Source: Pomphorhynchus laevis (Eukaryota; Acanthocephala; Palaeacanthocephala; Echinorhynchida; Pomphorhynchidae). Taken from it: a DNA stretch of 64,000 bases. The first letter of the stretch is position 1, and every line of letters starts with the position of its first letter. Shown one piece after another: positions 20,140 through 31,706 of the stretch. A program made the translations under genes and the position numbers. The stretch covers positions 41,994-105,993 of the forward strand of contig WNNJ02002004.1 of the NCBI GenBank assembly GCA_012934845.2, in the 5' to 3' direction. Below the pieces are notes generated by a model that was not told the origin of the DNA, did no database searches, and saw only the letters and a program-made list of their open reading frames with translations.

Positions 20140-22330
20140 CAATGATTATTATTATTATTAATGTTTCAACAGCACATAAAAGCATGGCTTAATTGGCTGG
20201 TTCACTGCAGAAAAAAAGAAAATATAATAAAAGTATCACAAATACGGAAAAGCAGCTTTCCCCATGGCATCCTCCATCCGTAATTTCTTTTTGAATTCGT
20301 TGATATTGCTACTGAACACTGTTGACTCTCCAAGCCTATTCCACAGAGATACAACTTGCCGATCAAATTGGACAGCTCATGATTTTCTTATCCTTTCACG
20401 TCGCAGGGTTAAACCATGGCCTCGGAGGATATTGGATGAGCGCAAATGAAGACAATCTCGAAGTGGATGATCCAAATCATTAAGAATTTGCCAGACCATA
20501 CTCATATCGATGTACCGGCGGGTCCACGTGACAGTCTCAAGTCTAAGTGCTTTTAATCGATCAGGGTACGACAAAAATTTCAGTTGCGGTGCTAACTTGG
20601 TAGCTCTATGAAGTACCCTCTCTGAACTAATATGTTCTTTTGAATTTTGGGGATACACACACGGCGCAGCATATAGAAGACGGATCAACACATGAGCAAA
20701 GATTAGCGGACGTAGGGCAAATTGATTGAGTGCAATGAAAGTGCGTCGAAGTTGACCGATTATCCCCAACGCATTTGAACAAGCATGTTCAGTATGTGTG
20801 ACGGTACTCAAATCACTGTTTATCCACACTCCCAAGTCCTTATATTGCCCACTCGTTCTATATCACTGCTTTGAAAGCTATAATTAACTAAAGATTGAGC
20901 ATTTCCGCCACGAACACGTAAATGTTTGCATTTTGATATATTTACAATCAACCTATTGAGCAGAGCCCAATTTTCGACTTCATCGATATCCCGTTGCAGT
21001 TTAACTATATCATTGGGTGAACGAATTGCCCGCCAGATTTTCAAATCGTCTGCATATAAAAGCATCCGAGAATCAATAAATTCCGGGATATCGTTGATGT
21101 AGACACTAAATAACAATGGACCCAATACTGAACCTTGAGGCACCCCTATATTACATGGCCGCGAAGAAGAGTAAAAATTATCTACATGCACACAATAACT
21201 ACGATTGCTTAAAAACGATTCAATCCATCTAACAAGCAAAAATGGAATGCCACTTTTCTCTAGTTTATTTAGAAGGAATCTATGGTCTACTCTGTCAAAT
21301 GCCTTAGAGAAATCGAAGAATATGATGTCAGTAGCAATTGATACGGCTTTATTAGCTGACCAATCAAGATGGGCTGCGAGTAGATTAGTAACTGTCGAAT
21401 AACCCTTACGGAAACCATGTTGCTCAGAAGCTATTACATTATTCTCACTATAAAACTTGACCATATAACCATGTATAATTCGCTCTAACATTCTACAACA
21501 TAAGCAAGTAATACTTACTGGTCTATAATTGTCTACTGAAGATCTATCACCCTTTTTGAAGATGGGGTGAATGATCGATTGTTTCCACTCTTTTGGAAGA
21601 TTCGTATCAATAATAGATTGTCGAAATATGTTACAAAGTGGTGTATATATTGAGTCTGCTATTCGACGAAGATATATCGAAGGTAACAAATCAGCACCTT
21701 TGGAGTTTGTCTCTTTAAGACGATGCAGTTCAGCTAAAACTTTCTCATGAGTTATCAAATTAGCTATGTCTAAACTAGGATATGAAACACTAGCACCTCT
21801 TATCGTCTCACTGTTCTGGATAGGTTCAGAATACTCGTTTGTAGTCTCTTTGTACAAGTAAAAATGCCTTGAGAACATCTCAGCAAGGTCGTCTTCAATA
21901 ACGCTATCAAAATATTGGCCAATTGTTTTATTAGCGTTCCTACTACTATTCACATATAGAAAGAGAGCTTTGGGATCATGTCTACAACTATGAGCTAGAC
22001 CATTTTCAAATAAATAGCGCTTATGTCGCTTTAAAGAATTGAAGAAATTTCTCGCCTGCTTATAAACACCATATTCACAAAACCCACCCTTAAAGCATTT
22101 GAAACTGAAGTCACGAGCCTTCATCGCAGTAGCCAGCTCAGTATCAAACCAACGAGCGCTTTTCCGACTAGTCTTAGACTTCAAAGGTGAGAATTTTACC
22201 ATTAGAGAATAAAGCGTCACGCGAAAATGATCCAAGGCCTCGTCAACTCCGACAACAGCCGGATCAGGCCAACTTACTCTATGCAGCTTTGATGTAATAA
22301 CATCATAGTTCGCCCGAAAAACATTAATCT
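20140..22330 (-). mobile_element. LINE C copy 3 (ORF2 with 3' end)
   Basis: Linker, complete RT and 3' end of a group C LINE, with an (ATT)n tail at about 20142-20162 on the plus strand. The 5' end joins LINE B sequence at about 22330. The endonuclease and ORF1 are absent. Confidence 0.88.
20377..22330 (-). pseudogene. LINE C copy 3 reverse transcriptase
   Basis: An open frame of more than 500 codons (22330 to 20820) holds the linker ARWFDTELATAMKARD, then RT with SNKGAD-like SKGADLLPS, IIHPIFKKGDRSSVDNYRPV, EQHGFRKGYSTVTNLL, DIIFFDFSKAFDRVDH, GVPQGSVLGPLLFSVYIND and LLYADDLKIW. A single frameshift near 20825-20835 separates the C-terminal domain (LGVWINSDLSTVTHTEHAC to the end at 20377, with a truncated tail). 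The frame reads on to 22433 into LINE B sequence, which is not part of the protein. It is the best preserved RT of group C here. Confidence 0.85.
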
Positions 22331-23040
22331 GACGTTTGTACCGAGCATGAGTTTGATGCGGATGTGGATGGTGAGCCAGGAGAGTTGGGCAAGATATGTG
22401 GATGTGTTTGAAGTGACGGAGACGAAAGAGCACTCGAACGGCGGAGTTGATTATGCGTTGTAGGGGTAGGATGATGGATTTTGAGAATTAGCGAAAAGGC
22501 TAAGGCAGTAATCAATTTTAGGGAAAAGAAGCGATGAAAGAAGAGACATACAAGAACGGAAGTCGATAAGGGGGCGGATACGGCGGATGTCACGGAGAAT
22601 TAAGTTAGACGAGCGGACCTTGTCACGGACAAAGGGTTTAAGGAAAAGGTGATTATCGAAATGGAATACTAAGAAAGCGAGATTCCATTTCACTTTTTTT
22701 AGTCGATAAGGGGGCGGATACAGGGGAAGAGATATGTTAGGTTAACGGGGGAGGATTCACATTATTTGGACTTGTCTGGGTTTAGAAAGATACGAAGATG
22801 GGAGAGACGTTTGTAGATAGAAGAAAGACAGTTGGAGGCAGAAATTGCGATATCATGTATTCGATGGGCGGGTGCATGAGCATATATGAGGATGTCATTG
22901 GTGTATTACATGACGTTAAAAGAGTAAGGTTTGATAAACGGAGAGAGATTGCCGAGTAGAAGAGAGAAAATCAGGGGTCCTAGGACTGAACCTTGCGGGA
23001 CCCCGCAGAAAATAGGGATGGGAGGAGAGGATGATGAATT
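22331..23040 (-). mobile_element. LINE B fragment (end of RT and C-terminal region)
   Basis: Minus-strand match to 36500-37160 of the long B copy: SYPYNA/PLQR region, FPKIDYCLSLFANS, RSSNLILRDIRRIRPLIDFRSCMSL, and near 23000 the GVPQGS block (plus strand reads AACCTTGCGGGACCCC). A gap of about 60 bp relative to the long copy lies near 22690-22710. It joins LINE C copy 3 on one side and a plus-strand LINE C on the other. Confidence 0.8.
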
Positions 23041-23044
23041 TGAA

Positions 23045-24215
23045 CATACTCGAAAAGATCGGTATATATATTTCGAAGGGATCGCTCAACAATCACTAAT
23101 CTCTTGATTGCCCAGAATAGCTGGGGTTCATTAGTTGATAAGGGCTTTGATGTTGATATAGTATTTTTTGATTTTTCAAAAGCGTTTGATATGGTTCCAC
23201 ATGACATCTTGATTCAGAAAATGCGTGCTCTAAACATTGATCCACTTATTATTCGCTGGATAAAAGAATTTTTATCTAACAGATTCTATCAGGTTGTTGT
23301 AAATGGTTCTCTTTCTGATCCTTATCCGGTCAATGTTGGAGTTCCGCAGGGTTCGGTCCTCGGCCCATTGTTATTCTGTATTTTCATTAATGACCTTCCT
23401 TCCATTTTGAACTCACACTCTCTTTTATATGCAGACGACCTAAAAATTTGGCAGGCTATCCGGTCAGATTCGGACACGGTGCTAGTTCAATCGGATATCG
23501 ACAGCATTTCCAACTGGGCTTATATGAATGGTCTGTCACTGAATATATCAAAGTGTGCTTGTATGCGTTTACAATCACGCAGTCATAGTGTGTATCCAAC
23601 TTATCATCTTGAGGATCAGAACATTAAAGTAGTAACTCGTCTTAGCGACCTTGGAATAGTAGTTGCGAATGATTTTTCGACTAGTTGGAATACTGAGTTG
23701 GCTTGCTCGAAAGCAAATCGAATGGTTGGGATGATTCGTAGAACTTTTAGTGTGTTGAGTCCAGTTTCATTTAGAGCACTCGCCAACGCATTTGTGATCA
23801 GTCATCTTACCTATGCTTCACAATGTTCGTTCCCAAGAACAGTATACGAGAAAAGTAGAATTGAAAATGTGCTGCGCCGGGCAACAAAGCTCGTAAATTC
23901 AGTTAAAGCCTTACCTTATAATGAAAGGCTAAAAAACTTGGTATGGTTTCTATAAGCGACCTTCGGTTTCGGCGAGATATTTAGCCCATCGCCGAGTTAT
24001 ACGCTCTAAAACTGTACAATTTGGACACCGAATCGTAGGTAAGTGGAACCGATTAAGTGAAGAAATTGTCAACTCAAGATCGGTTTCAGCATTCAAACAT
24101 GAACTTTTTTGACTTTTGTTTGTGAGTCTTTTTTTTCTTTACTTTTTCTTTTTCTTTTTTAACAGTGCAACTGTGAGCTTTGCTCGTCTGTTTGTCGAAA
24201 TAATAATAATAATAT
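23045..24215 (+). mobile_element. LINE C-type copy 4, RT motif A to 3' end
   Basis: Begins mid-RT (STITNLLIAQ), runs through the C-terminus and a C/T-rich 3' UTR, and ends in (AATA)n-like repeats at 24198-24215. Frame breaks near 23945-24000 separate the last block FGHRIVGKWNRLSEEI. 5' truncated. Confidence 0.87.
23104..23955 (+). CDS. LINE RT fragment (283 aa open stretch)
   Basis: Shows VDIVFFDFSKAFDMVPHDIL (motif A), GVPQGSVLGPLLFCIFINDL (motif B), LLYADDLKIW (motif C) and the post-RT block ACSKANRMVGMIRRTF ... VISHLTYASQC. The frame is open upstream of 23104, which is a TTG, so the left end is not a real start. It is truncated before the final 70 or so residues. Confidence 0.82.
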   Translation: MIAQNSWGSLVDKGFDVDIVFFDFSKAFDMVPHDILIQKMRALNIDPLIIRWIKEFLSNRFYQVVVNGSLSDPYPVNVGVPQGSVLGPLLFCIFINDLPSILNSHSLLYADDLKIWQAIRSDSDTVLVQSDIDSISNWAYMNGLSLNISKCACMRLQSRSHSVYPTYHLEDQNIKVVTRLSDLGIVVANDFSTSWNTELACSKANRMVGMIRRTFSVLSPVSFRALANAFVISHLTYASQCSFPRTVYEKSRIENVLRRATKLVNSVKALPYNERLKNLVWFL

Positions 24216-24475
24216 ATGAGGCAGGCCATGCTACGGTGGAGGAAAAGCCGTAATCATAACGAAGGCGAGAAAGGAGGATGGAGTGGTTGACGATGTTTTG
24301 TTAAAGGCGGATGAGAGGTCGAGGGAGATGATAACACTATATAAAGCCTTGCCAAGAGAAATGAGTAGGTCGTTGTAAACTTTCATGCAGGCGATTTCTG
24401 TGGAGTTATTAGAGCGAAAAGCGGATTGGAAGTAACTAAGAAGTAACATAAATGATATCACTTTGATAGCAAACA
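24216..24475 (-). mobile_element. LINE B fragment around RT motif A
   Basis: Minus-strand translation FQSAFRSNNSTEIACMKVYN, DLLISLGKALYSVIISLDLS and SAF matches 36230-36365 of the long B copy. It joins the tail of one C-type LINE on the left and ORF1 of another on the right. Confidence 0.75.
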
Positions 24476-25797
24476 TCAAGGATAAAGATACACCCGAGAG
24501 TATTACTAATAAACGGCATTCACCTGCATCCGGCATATTCGCTGAACAGTATTAACAACATGTTGTTTTCTACTTCTGTTCGATCAAATAATGTATCGAG
24601 GCAGCCTTTAAATCGAACGCTTAAGACAATTGACGACTTTAGAGTGTGCAATGAAGTGGCAGTCGGAAATGAAAATGAAATGAGATCCAAGGATATAACA
24701 AATAAGACATTTGTTGAAATTATCAATATTAGGAATCGTGCTAGAAACCGAAATTATTGCCCTATTTTGGATAACATCAATGAATCTTCCTTAGGCAGTG
24801 CTTAGACCCATGTGGATGATGAAGTAGTTTCTATTCGTAAGGTATTTTCGGATATATTCGTGCAGGGTGAGGAGGATATTGCGCGTAGTCATAATGTCAA
24901 AAGCTTATTTCGTCTTGGTAAAAAATCACAAGATAAACAACGATTACTTAAAGTAGTATTTGATTGTGCAGAAAATACATGATCAGGTTTAGCTAGAGGT
25001 TATCGCTTGAAAGGTAAGACGACAATTTTTTTAGAGATTTCTCGATTGAGCAAATATTATTGCTTAATAATGCTCGTGCTAATCTAGCATTTAGAAGACC
25101 GTATGGATATACTGATATAATTATAAGAAATTTTCGAGTAGTTCGTCGGCGACCATTTGTGCGTTGGTAAGTTCGGATAGTTCTTCAAGAGAATCCTTTT
25201 TACAATTAGGAAATCTAGCGCGCATTGATATCACATCCAACATTACTACTCAATTGCCCTCTGCTTCTGGTATTAGTGTCGCCTATACTAATTTAAGGAG
25301 TATTTTATCAAAATTTGATAAACTTAAGGCATGGGTCATCTCAAATAAACCAGCGATCCTGGCTCTCACTGAAACATGGCTGCATAGTGATATATTCGAT
25401 GGTACGATTGCTATTATGGGCTATAATTTGTTGAGAGATAATAGAGATTCTCGAAAGGATGGATGCGTTGCGCTCTGTATTACGACATCCTTAAATATTA
25501 TTTCCACTCGTAAATTTAAAAATGAATTTGACACGTGTTCGATTATCTCAGTCATTGTATCACACTTAAGAGGTCTCTTTGGTATTGTCGCAGGTCGCCG
25601 CAATCATCCGTATTGGCTCATGAATTCTCTAAACTAATTAGTCACTGTTCCGAGCTTAAGAATATATATATTAGTTGTCGATTTTAATATACCCACAGCT
25701 GGTCACATCGGGACTTATGTTTTGAATAGTGGTTCTTTAAAGTCAGATGTCAAATTGTGGAAGTTTCTTACAAATGATCTCATGTTAGAGGACAAAA
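24476..25797 (+). mobile_element. LINE C-type copy 5: ORF1 C-terminus and endonuclease
   Basis: ORF1 remnants (SLFRLGKKSQDKQRLLKVVF near 24900-24965, IIIRNFRVVRRRPF near 25120-25160) are followed by an endonuclease frame 25164-25637 with VAYTNLRSILSKFDKLKAW, LALTETWLHSDIFDG and GCVALCITTS. The remainder (VVDFNIPTAG-like, 25675-25700) is out of frame. Copy ends abruptly at about 25797 where LINE B starts. Confidence 0.78.
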
Positions 25798-27260
25798 AAC
25801 AGTGGGACAGGAGGTCATCGAGTTCGGTAGAAGAATAAGAAGGACAAATCAGATGAACCAAGACGGTATACAATGGTGAGATATAGATTGATCATGCTAG
25901 AAGAACGACAAGTGAGCAATTTAAAAGAGCAAGGAATGAAAGGTAGAGTAATTTTGAGAAGAGACTCGGGGTGACGGGCGAATTTGACAATGCCGCCATA
26001 ATTTGAGAATTTAGAAGAGGATTAGCTGATAGGGCGGGCGGATTCGACTATTGAGCAACCGGCAGAGAGCAAACGGCGAATGGAGGTCGTCGGAAACGGA
26101 GTTCCAGGATTTGGTGAGGCAGATGAAATCGATGGATTGTTTAGTGAATAGGTTGAGGATAAGATCGAATTTATGGAGAATAGATCTAGTGTTGAAATGA
26201 CCGAGGCAGAAACCGTGTGTGGTGGTGAAAGGGAATAGCGGAGAATACGCATAGGGGAGATGGATCGCCATCGAATTTTTGGACGGGTGTGGACAATTTG
26301 AAAAAATCAGTCGATGTTTCAGATGAAGACATATGTTTCGCCGTTTTCCTCGCTACGGCATGTCTCGATGCGGGCAAATGAGAGTTAAGCGATTTCGGAA
26401 AAGGTGCGATCGTGAAAAATGCGTGTGGCTGATGATGACATGAGTTTTAATCGTTAAGAGAGGACAGAGGACGCGTGATAGCGATGCTTGAAAACAATGA
26501 TCAGGAGAGGGTGCTTTGAAGGAGTAGATTGAGAATATTTGTTTAGGAGGATGAGCGACAGGAGAGATGTCCTTGGAAAAATATGGTTTATCCGCAGGAA
26601 CAAGATACGATAGGATGGATATGAAGGCGGAAACATCGTGGTCGATACGTACTTGTGAAGATAAGGAGGTGGAAGGAGTGATATTAGTGATGATGACGCA
26701 ACGATCGCGAGAAGAAAAGCGTTTCCGTAAAAGGGGACGAGTGACGTGTGGGTGAGATCACGATAGGATAGCTGGGAGTTGAGGATATGGATGGAGTAGG
26801 TTCCACATCGGGAGACAAAGAGGATAGCGATAATATAGAGGGTATCAAGCGATGTGGGGAAAGGTTATGAGTGGAAGGAGCGTGGAGGTTGGTGGAGGTG
26901 ATTTTGATTGATAGATGTAGGTTATTGAGAAACAAGACAGGAGGGACGGACGGGGTGTCTGGGAGTGTAGATGTCATGTGATGGGAAGTGTATATGGTGA
27001 TAGGATCAGTGGGTGGAGAAACGACATCGAAAACGAAGGGGGTAGTTTGAGTGGACGTGTTGGAGGTTGATATGTGTTTATGGGAGAGGTTGTGGATTTG
27101 TTTGTTCCAACAAATCCACATAAGAAGTCTTTTTAGACTAAGTGTTGTCGCAGGCGATTGCGGTTCAGACGCTGCAGTCGTGTGTCGATCACTATACTTG
27201 TAGTTGAGCACAGTTGGTTTCGGTCGTAGCTATTTTCTAACGTCCTCCCATTAACGTCAT
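25798..27260 (-). mobile_element. LINE B 5' part: ORF1 and start of endonuclease
   Basis: Reads on the minus strand from an ATG at about 27252 (MGGR) through a decayed version of the HDCSV...C motif, a Ser/Thr/Pro-rich middle (NTSTQTTPFVFDVVSPPTDP near 27000-27060), then an endonuclease start (GFCLGHFNTRSILHKFDLIL, CLTKSWNSVSDDL at 26085-26215). Stops are frequent. Matches 33569-34900 of the long B copy in order. Confidence 0.82.
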
Positions 27261-27399
27261 TGTGTGCTTAAGCTGTTAAATTTACTACTGCAACTGATAG
27301 GCGGGCGCAGCGAGCTGATCTGCAATTGATTGAATTGATCTGCAACTGATTGAATTGATCTGCAACTGATTAAATTTATTGTATGTTATTATCTCTCAA

Positions 27400-28204
27400 A
27401 TATTTTGGCATGCTATTGAATCATGCTTGCAGATGAGTTCGCACTACTCCGTAGAGTATCAAAAAGTAAATATAAATACCCTCCTTGGTTTGACACTGAA
27501 TTGGGATATACGGTCAAATATAGGAATAGACTATTTTAACTAAACCGTTATCAGAATGATTTTTAAAGGCGGTATACAATGTTCCGTTATTCCGTTAATC
27601 GCCTCAAGTTTACAAAGCGGCGAAGTTTTGAGGATCAAGTAACTTTACAAATTGATACAGAACTAAATTGGGCTTATGTGAAGGGATTCAGAGCTCTGCT
27701 ACCAGCTATTTCATTTTTTAGAGACTAACACTCGCTTGACATCTCCAGATAGCATGGCAGAAGTGTTTGCATCTGCTTTTGAGCTAACGCCAGATACTTT
27801 CTTTAGCGTATGTGAAGATGCAGCATCACAAAAGGTAGAAATTATTCTCAATTTTTAATGCTAACAGCACAAAGCTTTTGTTGAATTGGCTAGGTTATCT
27901 AGATCATCAGCAGCATACCCAGATGATATCCACCCATCTTCTTAAGTTACTTGCTCATGTTCTGGCTGAGCCATTAGCTTTCATATTTGAGCTTAGCTTG
28001 CGCATCTCGAAGTTACCTGCTGCTTGGAAAAAAAGCGATTGCAGTACCAATTTATAAAAATGGTGAAATAGATGATCCAAATATTTATATTGCAATAAGT
28101 CTAACTAGTGTTGTATGCAAAGTGCTTGAGCGTATACTTAACAGACACAAATATGATCATTTGAATTCGTTGGAAATTCGTAGGAGCACTATAACAGCAG
28201 AGTT
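27400..28204 (+). mobile_element. LINE C-type copy 6: linker and start of RT, degraded
   Basis: Plus-strand fragments: PPWFDTELGYTVKYRNRLF (27478-27535), then AWKKSDCS-like KKAIAVPIYKNGEIDDPN (28030-28080) and ISLTSVVCKVLERILNRH (28096-28150). Many frame changes. Cut on the right by a LINE B fragment at about 28205. Bases 27261-27399 show only a small ATTGAATTGATCTGCAACTG direct repeat. Confidence 0.65.
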
Positions 28205-28610
28205 GATAATGTAAGGGTAGGATGATGTATTTTAGAGAATTTGCGAAAAGACTGAGGCAATAATCGATATTAGGGAAGAGAAGAGATGAAAGAAGAGAAT
28301 TCAAAAACGAAGTTGATAAGTGGGCGGATATAACGGAAGCCACGGAGAATTAAGTTAAACGAGCGGACCTTATCATGGACGAAGGGTTTAAGGAATTATG
28401 ATCATCGAAATTGAATACTAAGAAATTGATATTATGGACTATGGAAATGATTGATGAAGCAAAATATACAGGAGGGGGATATATGCTAGGTTGACGAGGG
28501 AGGATCCACATTATTTTGGACTTGTCTGGGTTTAGAACGAGATAAAGATGGAAGAGACCTTTGTAGATAGAAGAAAGACAGTTGGAGGCATACATGCCAA
28601 CTTGATTGAT
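28205..28610 (-). mobile_element. LINE B fragment (post-RT region)
   Basis: Minus-strand LNPDKSKIMWILPRQPSIYP, YFASSIISIVHNINFLVF, and PNIDYCLSLFANSLKYIILP correspond to 36700-37060 of the long B copy. Frameshifted in several places. Confidence 0.75.
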
Positions 28611-29149
28611 CATATTTTTTCGTAAACTCATTCAGTTTCCATTTGCCCGCTTGGTAAATGTAAGGTTTGCTCAGGAGTCATAGGATACGTGATTGCACGA
28701 TCATGATTTGTTTCATTGGTTAGTGTAAATATTAAATTCTTAAAGTATGCAATTATCCATTGTTAATCATGAATTAAAAATGGCTAAAATAATAAATACA
28801 CATGACTCCGTACATAATTTCATGCATGGCCACTCGAACGATTATCTGAAGCCAAAGCTTAATCTAGAACAAACGCTAGCACTGTAACTGAACTTAATTA
28901 GGCAAATTCTTCTTGCCAGTAGATCCAAGCCTTTATGTGTTTGGATCCATTACTTATTCATACCCATGAACCATTTTAATTTATTCAGACATCCAATAGT
29001 ATATTTCTATTGCCAAAGTAATCCAAAATTCTTTGAAAACTTGCGCTTTATTCGATCTGTAAGGTTATAGATATGCACTAGTTACAAATTACGAATATAA
29101 GTTTTAAGTTAATCGTTTACTGATTAACATGCTAATTTTGTGTATGTTA
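28611..29149. other. AT-rich DNA without recognised features
   Basis: I see no coding block, repeat or structured element here. Confidence 0.5.
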
Positions 29150-29330
29150 AAATATGGTAGGTCTCCTTCGTAGTGCGTTCAGGTTTCTTGATATGTGGTC
29201 GCTTAAGGTTCTTATTTATGGCATTGTTTTAAGTCATTTGTTATACGACTTACAATACATATATCCTCGTACTTTCAGTGAACGGCATATGCCGCGTCAT
29301 GGGGTACAAAACTCGTGCATCCGTTAATAT
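29150..29330 (+). mobile_element. Short LINE C-type relic (post-RT block)
   Basis: Translates as MVGLLRSAFRFLDMWSLKVL, IYGIVLSHLLYDLQYIYPRT and FSERHM, matching RMVGMIRRTFSVLSPVSFRA ... VISHLTYASQCSFPRTVYE at 23715-23850. Confidence 0.6.
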
Positions 29331-30100
29331 CACTGACCTACAAAATAGATTGTATTAATCAAATTAAATTCGTTAGCGATTTTTTGCGATATTGCTGATT
29401 TGAGATCGACATTGCGGATCATCCACAACCCGAAACTTATTGTTCGGGCTGTTATATCTTAGTACAATAGCTAACTTACGTGGTTATTCACGATATCTAT
29501 GTCATCACATTATGATACGCACTAGAAGTGTGAAATTTCGACAAAGCAATTAAAACAATATATGTGATGAACTAATTCGGTCAAAGACAGCGCATTGACT
29601 AGTGATTCAAATTTGAGCAGTGCTCGTGATGTATCCTTCTTAATTGACGCTGCATATTTTGCTATATAAATAATTAAAAAATTGAAATATTTCATTTTAA
29701 AAAGTGCGTTATATGACTCAGTTTTTATATTAACAAAAAAAGTAAATCGTGTACCATGTTTTATAATAAAGATTGGATATTATCAGAAGAATTTCAATAT
29801 TATCACATGTTTAGCCCCATTTCTTCAAATAGTAAAAAATAAAGAAATATTCAAATTCCAATTTAGTAGCAAACAGTCAAACATATTTAGTTTTGAAAAG
29901 AATAATGGACCATCGAGCTGGGTAATATTCTATGAACCCCTTGAAAATTTCCATTGAACTTCAAAATGTTGTTTCACCTGTCATTTTATGCCAATAAAAA
30001 TTAATATTTCTGGTCATTAATTAAAAAAATACTGGATGGTGATTAGAAAATAAAACTCGTTTTTCTAATCTTTTGATAACTTTTAATTAGTTCGAGTAAT
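29331..30100. other. AT-rich DNA without recognised features
   Basis: Contains a 91-codon open stretch (29682-29957) with Lys/Phe/Ile-rich composition typical of chance frames in AT-rich DNA. No motif recognised. Confidence 0.45.
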
Positions 30101-30104
30101 TGTA

Positions 30105-31668
30105 CAGGGCGTTTATTATTATTCCAATACATACCAAAGCCAAAAGGCTATTCAGGCAGAGTCCAAAAAAAGAAGAAAAGCAAATAGTCAGTCAACGTAG
30201 CTAATTAGGGTATTCCAGTGGTAGTGTTGAATGCGGCATTGTTCACGTATCCATTTGTAGCATCGTGATTTAAACGTTCTCAAACTGGGGGCTGCAACGA
30301 CTTCCTCAGGCAACGAATTCCACATGTTAATTCCTCTCCTCGAGAGTCTATACACTTTTGGTAATCTGCCACATCCAAATTTACACAAGACTCTGCTATG
30401 TTCCCGTAACTTACCTACCCGCCTAGTGATTACATCGGTGGGATAACCCACCGCATCATTCGACATATGCCATAGACATAGCATTTCAAATGATATGAAC
30501 CGCTCATGTACCGACAACATCCCAATACGACTTAGACGTACATAATAGTCAATACCACTTAAGCCAATACAGAGCCTCGATCCGCGCCTAAGAATAGACT
30601 CCAGGTCTAATAATTCTTGCTTAATGACAGATAAACAAGCCTGAATGCAGTACTCCAAGTGTGGCCTGTCGATGGAGATGAATAACCTCTTGAACATATG
30701 ACAGCTTAACCTGAGGAATGCATTTTTAATACAATATAACGCCCTAGTAGCTTTACCTAGAAAGAAGTCGGTGTTCAACTTTGTTTTCAAGGATCGATGA
30801 ACAATAATCCCTAAATCCTTATGATGAGACACTTCCTTTAAGACAATATCTCCAATATAGTACCTTAGAGTTTCAATAGGGCGACCTAGTTGCATGAGGA
30901 CACATTTATCAACATTTAACCGTAGGTCCGGTAGAATCGCACCACTTGATCAGAGAGTTTAGATCATTTTGTAACGATACTCGATCAGCAGGACTTCTAA
31001 TGATCGACCAAATCTTTAGATCGTCTGCAGACGCTAGATGAGAACATGATAAGCGGAGTAGCAGATTAATAATGAGGATTATAAAGAGCAGTGGGCCAAT
31101 GACTGATCCCTGCGGTACTCTAGAATTAGCATTCACCGAATAAGAAAACACATCCCCCACACAAACTCGGAAAGACCTATTAGATAGAAATTGCCTGACC
31201 TACTCACAAATATATGAATGGAATTCATAGTGATACAGTAAAGACACTATGCCGTCGTGTGGTACCCTATCAAAAGCTTTCGAAAAATCAAGGAATACTG
31301 TATGAACCTAAAACCCAGCCCCCTGAGCATCAGCCTATTTTTCACGCGTAGTTAGTAGGTTAGTAAGGCATGAACGTCCGATCCTGAAACCGTGTTGAGA
31401 TTCAACCAATATGTGATTACGATCCAAATGATCCCTGATTCTACTAGCAATGATTCTTTCTAAAAGTTTGCAAAATACGCTAGTCAAGCTAATGGGCCGA
31501 AAGTCCGCACAAAAGCTAGCAGGATGCTTTTTGGGAATAGGCATCTCAATTGCACACTTCCAACTGTCAGGAATCCAAGATGTGTCTAAGCTGTATCTGA
31601 AGAACATAGTTAAATCATTGCTCAGTACGTTCGCTAGGGATTTGACGAGGAAGGGGGCAATATTGTCT
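30105..31668 (-). mobile_element. LINE (CR1 group, distinct family), RT and 3' end
   Basis: Minus strand, three open pieces: 31607-31335 (SWKCAIEMPIPKKHPASFCA, FRPISLTSVFCKLLERIIAS, ESQHGFRIGRSCLTNLL), 31160-30909 (SRVPQGSVIGPLLFIILIIN, ASADDLKIWSIIRSPADRVS) and 30895-30188 (HKDLGIIVHRSLKTKLNTDF, FSRRGINMWNSLPEEV-like end). Motif C is SADD instead of YADD/FADD. Two frameshifts. The 3' UTR ends in TTATTATTATT at 30111-30120 (plus). Related to group A but only moderately similar. Its 5' end meets a perfect hairpin. Confidence 0.87.
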
Positions 31669-31706
31669 GTTTAAACATCGAGATAAAATAATCTCGATGT
31701 TTAAAC
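31669..31706. repeat. Perfect 16-bp inverted repeat, 6-nt loop
   Basis: Arms GTTTAAACATCGAGAT (31669-31684) and its exact reverse complement (31691-31706), loop AAAATA. It lies exactly at the truncated 5' end of the LINE at 30105-31668. Confidence 0.9.

Noticed and set aside
26411-26440. CTGATGATGACATGAG as another hammerhead core
   Set aside because: No pairing helix followed by GAAA at the right distance.
29682-29957. 91-codon open frame as a host gene
   Set aside because: Lys/Phe/Ile-rich composition expected by chance in AT-rich DNA, no motif, no splice context.
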